Numbered from the stretch's first letter, positions 8,316 through 17,334 are shown. The stretch is 64,000 nucleotides of DNA from an uncultured Luteitalea sp. (GCA_934541105.1 CAKTDA010000004.1:1-64000); one strand, 5' to 3'. The notes: generated by a model from the sequence alone, not told the origin. Translations and numbers: made by a program.

Positions 8316-9419
8316 TCAGCGGGACGGCCGTTCCGCGTCCCACAGCACGTCGCGCGAGACGTGCGTCAGCATGCGACATCCGGTGAGCGTCATTGCCGCT
8401 TCGAGTTCGGCGCGCAGCAGCGCGAGCACGTGCGCCACACCTGCCGCACCGCCCGTGGCGAGCCCGTAGACGTACGGTCGGCCGACCATGACCGCGCGCG
8501 CGCCGAGCGCGAGCGCCTTGAGCACGTCGGTGCCCCGCCGCACGCCGCCGTCGAGCAGCACGGGGAGGCGGTCGCCGACCGCGTCCACGACCCGCGGCAG
8601 CACGTCGAGCGTGGCAGGCACCGTGTCGAGCACGCGGCCGCCGTGATTGGAGACGACGATCCCGGCGAGGCCCTCGTCGGCCGCGCGCCGCGCATCGTCT
8701 ACCGACATCACGCCCTTGAGGAGCACCGGCAGGCGCGTGCGGCGCACGAGGAGCCGCAGTGTCTCCCACGTGGGCGATTCCTGCAGGAACCCCGAGAAGA
8801 GCGGGCTTGCCGGCAGCGGCGGGACGACAGGTTGCGGCAACGCGCCGCCTGGCAGGTTGACCGCGCGCACGTGATTGGGCCACGTGAATCCGCTGCGCTG
8901 TTCGCGGTTGCGCTGGCCGTTCACGGCGGCGTCGCCCGTGACGACGAGCGCGGCAAAGCCCGCGGCTTCGATGCGCGCGACGAGATCCGCCATCACGCCC
9001 TCGTCACGCAGGGCATAGAGCTGGCACCACGGCGGCACGACGGCGTTGCTGGCGATGTCCTCGAACGGCGTACTCGACTGCATGCTGACGACGAGACCCG
9101 CGCGCATGGCGGACGCACCGCGTGCGGTCGCGAGCTCGCCATCCTCGTGGTAGAGCCTCTGGTGCGCCACGGGGGCCAGCAGGATCGGATAGTCGAATGG
9201 CTGCCCGAAGAGCGTGAGGCGCGTGTGCGCGCCGGCCATGTCGGCAAGCACGCGGCTCTGAAGGGTGCGCGTCGTGAAGGCCTCGCGGTTCCAGCGCAGC
9301 GTGTGCTCGTCTGCACCGCCACCCGCCAGGTGCGCCCAGACACCGGGCGGGAGCATGCGGGCTGCGAGCAACTCGTAGTCGGCGACGCAGGTGCAGGCCT
9401 GGTGATCAGTAGACGTCAC
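8316..9419 (-). CDS. FMN-dependent alpha-hydroxy-acid dehydrogenase/oxidase
   Basis: Member of the glycolate oxidase / L-lactate dehydrogenase / 4-hydroxymandelate oxidase family: a TIM barrel that oxidises a 2-hydroxy acid using FMN. Visible markers are VVSMQSSTPFEDIA, PVLLKGVMSVDDA (FMN lysine), the catalytic VVSNHGGRVLDT and the phosphate-binding DGGVRRGTDVLKAL-ALGARAV region. Length 367 residues, normal. The GTG start overlaps the upstream reductase gene by 14 bp, making this the last gene of the eight-gene iron/flavin operon. Substrate not determinable; siderophore-derived, lactate or mandelate-type hydroxy acids are options. Confidence 0.88.
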   Translation of the reverse strand: MTSTDHQACTCVADYELLAARMLPPGVWAHLAGGGADEHTLRWNREAFTTRTLQSRVLADMAGAHTRLTLFGQPFDYPILLAPVAHQRLYHEDGELATARGASAMRAGLVVSMQSSTPFEDIASNAVVPPWCQLYALRDEGVMADLVARIEAAGFAALVVTGDAAVNGQRNREQRSGFTWPNHVRAVNLPGGALPQPVVPPLPASPLFSGFLQESPTWETLRLLVRRTRLPVLLKGVMSVDDARRAADEGLAGIVVSNHGGRVLDTVPATLDVLPRVVDAVGDRLPVLLDGGVRRGTDVLKALALGARAVMVGRPYVYGLATGGAAGVAHVLALLRAELEAAMTLTGCRMLTHVSRDVLWDAERPSR

Positions 9420-10971
9420 GGCGATACCGACCCTCGGCGGCCAGCATGTTGAGGTTGGCCGACCCCAGGATGTCTGCAAGCGCCTGATCGACGTCGCGCG
9501 CCATGCCGTCCCGGCTGCCGCAGACGTAGACGACGGCCCCGTCCGCGATCCAGCGCCGCACGTCGTCGGCGGCGTGGCGGACGGCTTCCTGCACGTAGCG
9601 GCGGGGCGTGTCGCGCGAGTACACGAGGTCGGCGCGGGCAAGGACGCCGCTCGCGGTCCACGCCTCGATGTCGTGGCCGTACGGGCGGTCGTGGGCGGCC
9701 GTGCGTTCGCCGTAGATCAGCCAGGCTCCGTGCTGCCCGGCCTGCGCACGGGCGGCGAGATGGCTGCGAAGCCCCGCCAGGCCGGTGCCGTTGCCGATGA
9801 GAATCGCGGCATGGTCATGGGCCGGCGCGTGGAATGCCGCGTTCCGGCGGATGCGCAGTCGCACCGCCCCCGAATCCAGGCAGTGTGTGGTGAGCCATCC
9901 GGAGCCGAGGCCGAGTTCGCCGTCGTCGCCACGCACCTGGCGGACGAGGAGTTCGAGGCGCCCTGACTCCGGGATCGATGCAATCGAGTATTCGCGGGTG
10001 GGGAGCAGCGGGAGATCGAGGATCGACGCGACCCGGGTTCCCTTCCAGTGCGCCATGTCGTCGCTGGCAGGCAGCACGCGCCGGGCGCAGGCCGCCGCAA
10101 GCGTGCAGGGCGTGCCGTGGTCGTCGACAGCGAGGCCGCCGTCCTGCCCGGCTGCATCGAGGAACGCGCGCACGCGCGCCGCGCACAGCTCCGGCTGGAC
10201 GACGGCGATGTCGCCCGCCGCCCAGGCTGCCGGCGTGTCCGATGTGAAGACGAGCCTGTACAACGGCGCGCCGGGGCTTCCTTCGTTGATCCACGTCCGC
10301 TCGAGGAGGGTCCATGCGTCAAAGCGCGGGGTCGTCCACGCCACGGTGGCACCGCCGCAGACGCGCGCGACCGCGCACTGCCAGCGATCGAGCGCGGCCC
10401 TGTCGCCTGCATCGACGTCGATGGGTTCGAACAGCGGCGTGGCGCCGCTCGCGCGCAGCCAGTGATCCACGGCATAGCCGAAGGCGCAGTACTGCGTGTA
10501 GCTACGGTCGCCGAGTGCCAGCAGGCCGTACGTCAGGTCCGGAAACGATCGATGCTGCGCCATGACCGACTGCACGAAGGCGGCCGCGTGATCGGGCGCA
10601 TCGCCCTCCCCGGTCGTACTCACGACGAAGAGCGCCAGTCGCGCCTGCGCAAGTACGTCGGTCGTCACCTGACCGATGTCCACGATCAGTGCGGAGCGAT
10701 CGCACGCGCGGAGCGCGTCGCGCGTGGCCTCGGCCAGTTCCACGGCCTGCCCCGACTGGCTCGCGTAGACCACGAGGACGTCCGCGTCCCGTGCGCCGCC
10801 GCGCACGATCTGGTCCCTGGCTGTGGCTGCACGCCGCGCCATCCGACGATGGCGCTCCACGATGACGAACGTGAAGGCGGCATACGCGGCCACGAGGATC
10901 GCGGCCCATGCAAGGCGGGCCGGATCGGACGTCACGTCCAGCATCGATGCGAAGACCGGGGGGGCCGCCAT
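9406..10971 (-). CDS. Membrane-anchored diflavin reductase (sulfite reductase alpha/CPR-like)
   Basis: 521-residue diflavin reductase. Order: one N-terminal membrane helix (AAILVAAYAAFTFVIV), an FMN flavodoxin domain from about residue 63 (VLVVYASQSGQAVEL and VVSTTGEGDAP), the FAD domain with the REYSIAS motif, and an NADPH domain (IGNGTGLAGLR, YVCGSRDGMARDV) ending in the family C-terminus RYRRDVY. It passes electrons from NADPH through FAD and FMN to an acceptor. With apbE, PepSY and siderophore-uptake genes upstream, the likely job is to feed electrons to ferrisiderophore reduction or to a flavinylated periplasmic carrier (inference). The ATG shares one base with the apbE stop. Confidence 0.88.
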   Translation of the reverse strand: MAAPPVFASMLDVTSDPARLAWAAILVAAYAAFTFVIVERHRRMARRAATARDQIVRGGARDADVLVVYASQSGQAVELAEATRDALRACDRSALIVDIGQVTTDVLAQARLALFVVSTTGEGDAPDHAAAFVQSVMAQHRSFPDLTYGLLALGDRSYTQYCAFGYAVDHWLRASGATPLFEPIDVDAGDRAALDRWQCAVARVCGGATVAWTTPRFDAWTLLERTWINEGSPGAPLYRLVFTSDTPAAWAAGDIAVVQPELCAARVRAFLDAAGQDGGLAVDDHGTPCTLAAACARRVLPASDDMAHWKGTRVASILDLPLLPTREYSIASIPESGRLELLVRQVRGDDGELGLGSGWLTTHCLDSGAVRLRIRRNAAFHAPAHDHAAILIGNGTGLAGLRSHLAARAQAGQHGAWLIYGERTAAHDRPYGHDIEAWTASGVLARADLVYSRDTPRRYVQEAVRHAADDVRRWIADGAVVYVCGSRDGMARDVDQALADILGSANLNMLAAEGRYRRDVY

Positions 10972-12011
10972 CACGAGAGGAGCGTGTCGAAGGCGTCGGA
11001 GCGATGCTCGCGCAGGGTGTCGCCGTCGCGATCGACGAGGCACGCGGCGATGTCGTGCGTGGCGCAGAAGGCAAGGCCCTCCTCGACGCCCATCACCGTG
11101 AGGGCCGTCGAGAGGGCGTCCGCCGTCATGCACGACGCGTGGACGATGGTCGCCGACGCGAGCGCGTGCCCGACAGGGCGGCCCGTGCGCGGATCGATCG
11201 TGTGCGCATAGCGACGCCCGTCGTGTTCGAAGAAGCGCCGGTAGTCACCTGACGTTGCCACGGCCACATCGTGCAGGGCGAGCAGGATGGTGTCGTCGCC
11301 GGCCGCGTGCGCCTGCGTGCGCGGCGACTCGAGTTCCACCCACCAGGGCTGCCCGTCGGGCTTCACGCCTCGTCCGCGCAACTCGCCACCGATGTCCACA
11401 AGGCTGGCATCGACCCCGGCACGCGCAAGCCGATCGCTGACGGCGTCCACGGCAAAGCCCTTGGCGATTGCCGAGAGATCCAGCCGGATGCCGCCAGGCT
11501 GGACGAGCGTGCGGGTCGGCGCGTCGCACACGAGGCGCTGCCAGCCGGTGCGGCCGTGGCAGCGCCGTACCTCGTTGGTGTCGGGTGGCGTGGTTCGCGG
11601 CCCGGGAGGGCCGAAGCCCCACAAGTCGGTGAGCGGCCCCATCGTCGGGTCGTATGCGCCTTCGGTGAGCGACGCGACCTCGATTGCGCACGCGAGCACG
11701 GTGGCCGTCTCCGCGGGCATCACGACCGCGGTGCCAGCGGGTGCGTCGTTGAATCGGCTGATCCACGAGTCTGCGCGCCACGTGCTCATCTGCACGACGA
11801 CATCGTCGAGGACCGTCTGCACCAGCGCCTGCAACCCGGGCACGGGGTCGGCGAGGGGAGACACCACGGAGACACACCAACTGGTGCCCATCGTGTCGCC
11901 GCCGAACCGGTGGACCCGCCCGAGCGTCACCGCGGGCGGGGCGGCGATCGCCGGGATGGCGACGCGCCGCGCCTGCAGGTCGGCGGCAGGAACTGGTGCG
12001 GTGGACGTCAC
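10971..12011 (-). CDS. apbE: ApbE-family FAD:protein FMN transferase
   Basis: Flavin transferase that attaches FMN covalently to Thr/Ser of target proteins outside the cytosol. Family blocks visible: TMGTSWCVSVV near the N-terminus, STWRADSWISRFN, GAYDPTMGPLTDLWGFG, IRLDLSAIAKGFAVD, VDIGGELRGRG, and HTIDPRTGRPV followed by SCMTADALSTAL. No obvious lipobox or signal peptide is present at this start, which is unusual; the N-terminal 30 residues are low-complexity. The GTG overlaps the DUF4198 stop (GTGA). The probable target is the DUF2271 protein two genes upstream, which carries DGVTGAT. Confidence 0.93.
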   Translation of the reverse strand: MTSTAPVPAADLQARRVAIPAIAAPPAVTLGRVHRFGGDTMGTSWCVSVVSPLADPVPGLQALVQTVLDDVVVQMSTWRADSWISRFNDAPAGTAVVMPAETATVLACAIEVASLTEGAYDPTMGPLTDLWGFGPPGPRTTPPDTNEVRRCHGRTGWQRLVCDAPTRTLVQPGGIRLDLSAIAKGFAVDAVSDRLARAGVDASLVDIGGELRGRGVKPDGQPWWVELESPRTQAHAAGDDTILLALHDVAVATSGDYRRFFEHDGRRYAHTIDPRTGRPVGHALASATIVHASCMTADALSTALTVMGVEEGLAFCATHDIAACLVDRDGDTLREHRSDAFDTLLS

Positions 12012-12943
12012 AGCGGCAGGACTTCGAGCGTCGCGACGTAGTTCGAACGGCGTCCCGGCGTGACCTGGCGTGCGGGCGGTCCAGCGGCAGGCGGCTGGCC
12101 CTCGGCGAGGCTCGGGCCGCCGCGACCGGCGGCTTGCCCGGCGGCCTGCTCGGACGGTGCCGACGGTGCGGGCCCGCGCCGTCCGGCGCCGCCCTCGCTG
12201 AAGGTCGCGTTGATCCAGTACATCCCCGGCTCTGGCAGCGTCACCGTGAACCTGCCCTCGGCGTCGGTCGTCGCCTTCACCTCGCCGAGCGTGTCGCGAT
12301 AGCGGATGCCGCCGGGAATGAGCGTCACCGGCAGGTTGGCCGCCGGCTTGCCGTCGAGCACGAACGCGAACGTGGCCGCTTCACCCGCCACGAGGTCGTT
12401 GGGGTGCGTGACCGGCACCAGTTCGAGGCCGACGCCCGTGGGCTTCAGCGCGGTCGTGGTGGGGGAGCCCGACGTCACGAACACCTCGACGCGGTTTGCG
12501 GTGCGCGATACGCGGAGGTCGGGTGCAGTGGCTGGCACTTCGGTCGCGAAGGCCTGTGCCGAGCCCCGCCACGTCTTCCGCTCGCCATCCTGGGTGTAGG
12601 ACGCGGCGACCGTGTCGCCGACGACGGCGATGCGATAGGTGCCCTTCTGCGTGAGGTGGACGTCGAACGTGCTGCGGTAGCGGCCCGTGCTCGCGTTCTC
12701 GGCCGTGACGGTGGTTCCGTCGGGTGCGGTGACGACAAGGTTGTCGAGGCGCAGCGGGAAGTGTTCGAAGTAGAACAGGTCGTTCGAGATGGCGGCGTCG
12801 ATCGTCACCCACGGATCGCTGCCCGAGAGCACGGTGGCCGAGGGGAACAGCCACTGCCGGTGGGCGTGGACGGTGAACGGGAGCGACAGGGCGGCGCCGA
12901 CGAGGACGCCAGCGACCTTCAGCGATCGGGACAAGCGGAACAT
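12008..12943 (-). CDS. DUF4198 periplasmic protein
   Basis: 311-residue exported protein with signal peptide LKVAGVLVGAALSLPFTVHAH. After cleavage it begins HRQWLFPSATVLSG, the typical start of DUF4198 (nickel/metal-uptake-associated NikM-like) domains. A central Ig-like segment (AATFAFVLDGKPAANLPVTLIPGG ... TDAEGRFTVTLPEPGMYWI) resembles a carboxypeptidase-regulatory fold. A glycine/proline/glutamine-rich insert sits near residues 255-295. GGAG precedes the ATG at 12943. It lies between the DUF2271 gene and apbE; this pairing recurs in extracytosolic flavin electron-transfer loci. Exact role unknown. Confidence 0.85.
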   Translation of the reverse strand: MFRLSRSLKVAGVLVGAALSLPFTVHAHRQWLFPSATVLSGSDPWVTIDAAISNDLFYFEHFPLRLDNLVVTAPDGTTVTAENASTGRYRSTFDVHLTQKGTYRIAVVGDTVAASYTQDGERKTWRGSAQAFATEVPATAPDLRVSRTANRVEVFVTSGSPTTTALKPTGVGLELVPVTHPNDLVAGEAATFAFVLDGKPAANLPVTLIPGGIRYRDTLGEVKATTDAEGRFTVTLPEPGMYWINATFSEGGAGRRGPAPSAPSEQAAGQAAGRGGPSLAEGQPPAAGPPARQVTPGRRSNYVATLEVLPL

Positions 12944-12969
12944 GGGTGACTCCAGGGTGAAGGGAACCG

Positions 12970-13482
12970 TCACGGCTTGACGGTCACGGTGATGGTGCCG
13001 AGTTCGTGCGTGCCCTTTGCCGATGCCGTCGCCGGCGCCCTGGCCGGCCACTGGAACGGCACGCGGAGCAGTTCGCGCCCGCCGACTTCACGGGAGGCTT
13101 CGACCACGAGCTGGTAGCTGCCGGGAGCGAGCGTCGAGAGCGGCCCGGACGCGGTGGAGAACGTGAGCGTCTGCGTACCGGGCGGCCGCGTGGCCCCGGT
13201 CACGCCGTCGATGGGCACCTGCAGGCTGCGCCCGGACTTGCGCCACCACTGGCGCATGTCCTTGAGCCACTTGGTGCCCTCGGCGTTCTTCAGCTTCAGG
13301 TCGTACCAGACCGACAGGTTGGCGACGAACGACTGGTCGGCGCCTTCGATCCAGACGGCCACGTAGGGGCGGTGATACTCGGCGACGTCGAGCCTCGGAA
13401 TCTCGACCTGCACGGCGAGTTCGGCCGCGGCGGCCGGAGTCGAGACGACGCCCGCGATGACGGCAGGCAACCAGGGACGCAT
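12970..13482 (-). CDS. DUF2271 periplasmic protein with flavinylation motif
   Basis: 170-residue exported protein with signal peptide MRPWLPAVIAGVVSTPAAAA, then a DUF2271 beta-sandwich (HRPYVAVWIEGAD, WYDLKLKNAEGTKWLKDMRQWW). Residues 92-98 are DGVTGAT, matching the DGxT(S/G)AT motif on which ApbE places FMN; the acceptor would be Thr98. It is therefore a likely flavoprotein electron carrier. The ATG at 13482 has GAGG eight bases upstream; a GTG at 13491 would add three residues. It sits between the PepSY and DUF4198 genes. Confidence 0.87.
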   Translation of the reverse strand: MRPWLPAVIAGVVSTPAAAAELAVQVEIPRLDVAEYHRPYVAVWIEGADQSFVANLSVWYDLKLKNAEGTKWLKDMRQWWRKSGRSLQVPIDGVTGATRPPGTQTLTFSTASGPLSTLAPGSYQLVVEASREVGGRELLRVPFQWPARAPATASAKGTHELGTITVTVKP

Positions 13483-13498
13483 GATGGACACCTCGAGG

Positions 13499-14143
13499 TC
13501 AGTGGATGAAGAGCAGGGCCAGCAGCACGGGAATCACGAGCCCGAGGCCGACCATGGGCCAGGTGGCGGGCCGGCCTCCCGCGTGCAGCTGCAGCAGGAA
13601 CAACCCGGTCAGCGTGAACACCACGCTCGCGACGCCGAAGACGTCGATGAACCACTTCCACATGACGCCGGTGTTGCGGCCCTTGTGGAGGTCGTTGAGG
13701 TACGCAATCCAGCCGCGCTCGGTGCGCTCGTACTGCGCAAGGCCGGCGTCGAGGTCGATCGTCAGCCAGGCATCGCCGCCGGGACGCGGGAGCGACACGT
13801 AGAGCTCGCCGTCGTTCCATTCCGGCGTGGCACCGGCGAGCCGGGCGCCGAGGGTCGTCTCGACCCAGCGCACGATCGCGTCGGGCACGGCGTCGCCGGA
13901 CTCGGCCGCCGCGCGCAGTTGGGCGAGGGCATCCTCCGGCAGTTCGCCCTCGCGCATGGTGACGGTGGGCGTCGCGGGGATGTCGGCGGCGTGGTTCAGC
14001 GTGATCCCCGTCACGGCGAAGAGCAGCATCCCGACGAGGCAGATCGCCGAGCTCACCCAGTGCCAGCGGTGCAGGTGCTTCAGCCAGAACGCGCGGCGGG
14101 CGGCCGTCCGTTGGCCGTCGCGGGAGCCTACAGTTCGGCCCAT
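13499..14143 (-). CDS. PepSY-associated transmembrane protein
   Basis: 214-residue PepSY-TM protein. It has an N-terminal helix (VSSAICLVGMLLFAVTGITLNHA), a periplasmic PepSY-like region of about 100 residues, a histidine-bearing segment (YLNDLHKGRNTG) and two C-terminal helices (VFGVASVVFTLTGLFLL and WPMVGLGLVIPVLLALLFI). Related membrane proteins take part in ferric-siderophore reduction and in transmembrane electron transfer with flavinylated partners. It overlaps the upstream hydroxylase gene by 16 bp. Role as the membrane conduit of this operon is inferred from context. Confidence 0.87.
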   Translation of the reverse strand: MGRTVGSRDGQRTAARRAFWLKHLHRWHWVSSAICLVGMLLFAVTGITLNHAADIPATPTVTMREGELPEDALAQLRAAAESGDAVPDAIVRWVETTLGARLAGATPEWNDGELYVSLPRPGGDAWLTIDLDAGLAQYERTERGWIAYLNDLHKGRNTGVMWKWFIDVFGVASVVFTLTGLFLLQLHAGGRPATWPMVGLGLVIPVLLALLFIH

Positions 14144-14808
14144 CGACGCAGGAGGTTGTGGTACACGCCGGCAAGCTGCACCAGGCTCGGGTGGTCGGGT
14201 GCGGCGCCTGACGCGCCCTGAATCGCCATGTCGAGATCGAAGAGCAGCGTGCGGTCGCCGTCGTCGCGGACCATGCTCTGGATCCAGAAGAACGCCGAGA
14301 TCCGGGCGCCGCGGGCGACGGGGCGCACGTGGTGCAGGCTCGTCGCCGGATACAGCACGAGATGCCCGGCCGGCAGCTTGACCGCGTGCACGCCGTAGGT
14401 GTCCTCGACGACGAGTTCGCCACCGTCGTAGTCCTCGGGCGGCGTCAGGAACAGCGTGGCCGAGACGTCGGTCCGCACGCGGTGCCCGGTGCCGGGCACC
14501 TGGCGGATCGCGTTGTCCACGTGGCTGCCGAACGTCTGCCCCTCGCGGTAGCAGTTGAACATCGGCGGCAGGATGCGGAGGGGCAGCGCCGCGGAGAGGA
14601 AGAGCGGCTGGCGCTGCAGCGCCGCGACGATCTCCTCACCGAGCTCGCGCGCGAGCGGCGATCCTTCTGCAAGCTGAAGGTTACGCTTGGCGGCGGCCGC
14701 CTGGTGGCCGGCCGTCACGCGCCCGTCCACCCACTCGGCCTCGGCAAGGCGCGCCCGCACGGCCGCGGCGCGGTCGGGCGGGAGCACGTCGGGTATCTGG
14801 AGCAGCAT
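14128..14808 (-). CDS. PKHD-type Fe(II)/2-oxoglutarate hydroxylase (PiuC/YbiX family)
   Basis: 226-residue Fe(II)- and 2-oxoglutarate-dependent hydroxylase, the same length as YbiX/PiuC. The iron triad is visible as HVDN and the LHHVRPV histidine; RISAFFWIQSMV supplies the 2-oxoglutarate arginine. PiuC-like genes sit next to catecholate siderophore receptor genes in many proteobacteria and are iron-regulated, as here, where the TonB receptor gene ends 3 bp upstream. The substrate is unknown. Confidence 0.92.
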   Translation of the reverse strand: MLLQIPDVLPPDRAAAVRARLAEAEWVDGRVTAGHQAAAAKRNLQLAEGSPLARELGEEIVAALQRQPLFLSAALPLRILPPMFNCYREGQTFGSHVDNAIRQVPGTGHRVRTDVSATLFLTPPEDYDGGELVVEDTYGVHAVKLPAGHLVLYPATSLHHVRPVARGARISAFFWIQSMVRDDGDRTLLFDLDMAIQGASGAAPDHPSLVQLAGVYHNLLRRWAEL

Positions 14809-14811
14809 CGA

Positions 14812-17283
14812 TCAGAACCTGATGTCGGTCGACACGGCGACGGCGCGCCGCGGCCCCGGGATGTAGTGGCCGCCGCCCACGCGGTCCACGTACTCCGCGT
14901 CGGCGAGGTTGCTGCCGTTGATCCGCAGCGTGAGGTGGCTGTTCACGGGGTACGACGCCATCGCGTTCACCAGCCAGTAGCTCGGCGCTTCGGTCGTGTT
15001 TGTCGCGTTGCGGAACACGTTGTCCTGGTACTGCAGGCCGCCGCCGACCGTGAACCGGCCGGGCAGCTGGTACGTGGACCAGAGCGTGAACGAGGCCTGC
15101 GGCACGAGCGCGAGGTTCCCCCCCTGCTCGGCGGCATTTGCCGACGCGACGATGTCGCTGTCCATCAGGCTGAGCCCCGCGAGCACCGAGAGGCGCGCCG
15201 TCACCTGTCCGCTCGCATTCAGCTCGAGGCCGTCCACCCGCTGCCGGCCGTCGAGGACGAAGGGGTCGCTGTTGGCGTTGCGCGTGCGCGCGTTCGTCTT
15301 CTCCGTGCGGAAGAGCGCCGCACCGAGCCCCAGGCGCTCGCCGAACACGTCCCACTTCGTGCCGACCTCGAAGTTGCGCGTGCGCTCGGGCTCGAGGTTC
15401 ACGTTGTTGGCCGCCGTCGGCGACTCGCTGAGTGCCGTGCCGGTTGCGGCGGCATCCGACGCCGGGTTGGCCGACGTGCCGAACGCCGCGTACACGCTGC
15501 CGTTTGTCCGCGGCTTGTAGACGACGCCCGCACGCCCGGTGACGAGCACGTCGGACCGTGACAGCGACGTGACCTGGTCGGTGGCCAGCGTGTGCAGCGA
15601 GTAGTCCACCTCGGAGCGGTCGACGCGCAGCCCGCCGTTCACCTGCCACTGCGTCCCGAGGGTCACCGTGTCGAACAGGTACGCGCCCACCGTCGTGGTC
15701 ACGGCCCGTCCGGGGTTGCCGGTGATGGCCGGCATCGGGCCGAACGGCCGATCGGCAGGATTGGGATTGAGCAGCGTCGTCTGCGGCTGGTTGCCGCTCT
15801 GCGCCGAGTTGCGGCCCTCGGTCCGCTCGCGAAGCAGTTCCACGCCGCCCGCGAGATCGTGCGTCAGGCCCCCCGTGCGGACCGTGCCGTTGGCGCTCGT
15901 GAGGTTGCCGAGCGTGTTGGTGGCCATGTAGCGCCGCTGGAGCTGCCGGTTCGGCGGCCGCGGCGCCGTGATGGCCGAGTCGCGCACGGTGTCGCCATAC
16001 CGCGTGACGTTGCGCAGCGTCAGGCCCGGACGCACGTCGTGCTCGATGCGGAGCGTCCCGATGTCGCTGTCGATGTCCTCGAAGTCGTAGTCGCGCAACC
16101 CGTAGAACGCGGACTGGTCGGCACGCGGCGTGCCCTCGAAGGCCGCCCACGGCAGGCCGTAATCGGGCACGTTGTCCTGCCGCATGTGCTGCGAACTCAG
16201 CACCACGCGCGTGTGCGACCCGAGGCCGGCTGCCAGCGAGGGCGCGACTGCCCACGTGCCGTTCTCGACGACGTCGCGGCCGGCGATGCCGGTGTCCTGC
16301 CACATCGCGTTGAGGCGCAGCGCCACTCCCCGGCCGATGCCCGTGAGCGGCTGGTTCACGTCGACCGACGTGCGGCGGTAGTCGGCATTGCCGGCACCGA
16401 GCTGGATGCCGTAGGACGGGACGAGCTGCGGGGACTTCGTCACGAGGTTGATCGACCCGCCGGTGGCGCCGCGTCCGGCGATGCTGCCGGCCGGGCCCTT
16501 GACCACCTCGACCTGCTCGAGATTGAACGTGTCGCGCGAGTAGGGGCCGACGTCGCGCACGCCGTCCACGAAGATGTCGTTGCTGGCGCTGAAGCCGCGC
16601 ATCGTCAGGTTGTCGCCCGGCAGCCCGCCGCCGCCCTCGCCGGCCTGCATCGTGATGCCCGGCACGTTGCGGAGCACGTCGCGAAGCGTCGTCGCGTTCT
16701 GCTCGCGGATGATCGCCTCCGGGATGACCGAGACCGTCTGCGGCACGTCGCGCAACAGGTTCGGGAGCTTCGGCGACGAGAGCGTCGGCAGCGTCCGCGC
16801 GTGGACGTCCACGCTCTCGACCACGCTGCGGACCTCGATCCGGACCTGTCCGGGGGCCATGACGCGGAAGCGCAGCCCGGTGTCGGTGAGCAGGGCGCCG
16901 AGGGCGGCCTCCGCCGTGAGCGAACCGGTGACGCCGCGCGAGGGGATGGAGCCGAGGGCCGGCTCGGCCAGCGTGACGGTCACCTGTGCCGTGCGTTCGA
17001 AGGCGGCGAGGACCTCCGCCAGCGTGCCGGGGGCGATGCTGAACGCGATGGCCGTGCCAGACCCCACGGTCGCGGGCCGCTGATCGTCGGTGCCGGTGGA
17101 TGCCCGGATGACGGCGTCGGTCACGCCACCCTCTCCCGGAGCGAGCGGGTCGTCGAGTGCGGGGACCTCGTCGGCAAGCCGGGGCTGGGCCATGGCGGGC
17201 GTCGCGATTGCCAGGGCGGCCATCAGCGACGACAGGAGTCGCGAGCGGGTGGGAGCGGACGTCGGGGTACGGCGGGAACGCAT
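14812..17283 (-). CDS. TonB-dependent siderophore receptor with STN domain
   Basis: 823-residue outer-membrane receptor. Order: signal peptide (LLSSLMAALAIATPAMAQ), a secretin/TonB STN short N-terminal domain of about 60 residues (FSIAPGTLAEVLAAF...), a plug domain with VPQTVSVIPEAII, LRNVPGITM and NLTMRGFSASNDIFVDGVRD, then a 22-strand barrel ending in the aromatic C-terminus STDIRF. The STN domain suggests FpvA/FecA-type signalling to an anti-sigma factor, though no sigma/anti-sigma pair is next to it. AAGGA precedes the ATG at 17283. First gene of the eight-gene operon, behind a strong promoter. Confidence 0.95.
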   Translation of the reverse strand: MRSRRTPTSAPTRSRLLSSLMAALAIATPAMAQPRLADEVPALDDPLAPGEGGVTDAVIRASTGTDDQRPATVGSGTAIAFSIAPGTLAEVLAAFERTAQVTVTLAEPALGSIPSRGVTGSLTAEAALGALLTDTGLRFRVMAPGQVRIEVRSVVESVDVHARTLPTLSSPKLPNLLRDVPQTVSVIPEAIIREQNATTLRDVLRNVPGITMQAGEGGGGLPGDNLTMRGFSASNDIFVDGVRDVGPYSRDTFNLEQVEVVKGPAGSIAGRGATGGSINLVTKSPQLVPSYGIQLGAGNADYRRTSVDVNQPLTGIGRGVALRLNAMWQDTGIAGRDVVENGTWAVAPSLAAGLGSHTRVVLSSQHMRQDNVPDYGLPWAAFEGTPRADQSAFYGLRDYDFEDIDSDIGTLRIEHDVRPGLTLRNVTRYGDTVRDSAITAPRPPNRQLQRRYMATNTLGNLTSANGTVRTGGLTHDLAGGVELLRERTEGRNSAQSGNQPQTTLLNPNPADRPFGPMPAITGNPGRAVTTTVGAYLFDTVTLGTQWQVNGGLRVDRSEVDYSLHTLATDQVTSLSRSDVLVTGRAGVVYKPRTNGSVYAAFGTSANPASDAAATGTALSESPTAANNVNLEPERTRNFEVGTKWDVFGERLGLGAALFRTEKTNARTRNANSDPFVLDGRQRVDGLELNASGQVTARLSVLAGLSLMDSDIVASANAAEQGGNLALVPQASFTLWSTYQLPGRFTVGGGLQYQDNVFRNATNTTEAPSYWLVNAMASYPVNSHLTLRINGSNLADAEYVDRVGGGHYIPGPRRAVAVSTDIRF

Positions 17284-17305
17284 TTGAATCCTTCCGGAGC
17301 GAGGG

Positions 17306-17320
17306 TGAGAACGAGTCTCA
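17306..17320 (-). promoter_or_regulatory. Fur-like box
   Basis: TGAGAACGAGTCTCA forms a 7-1-7 inverted repeat (TGAGA/TCTCA arms) like the Fur core TGATAAT-N-ATTATCA as seen in GC-rich genomes. It lies 8-22 bases past the predicted start of transcription, where bound Fur would block the iron operon. Similarity is by eye only. Confidence 0.5.
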
Positions 17321-17334
17321 GAATCGGCGGGCAA

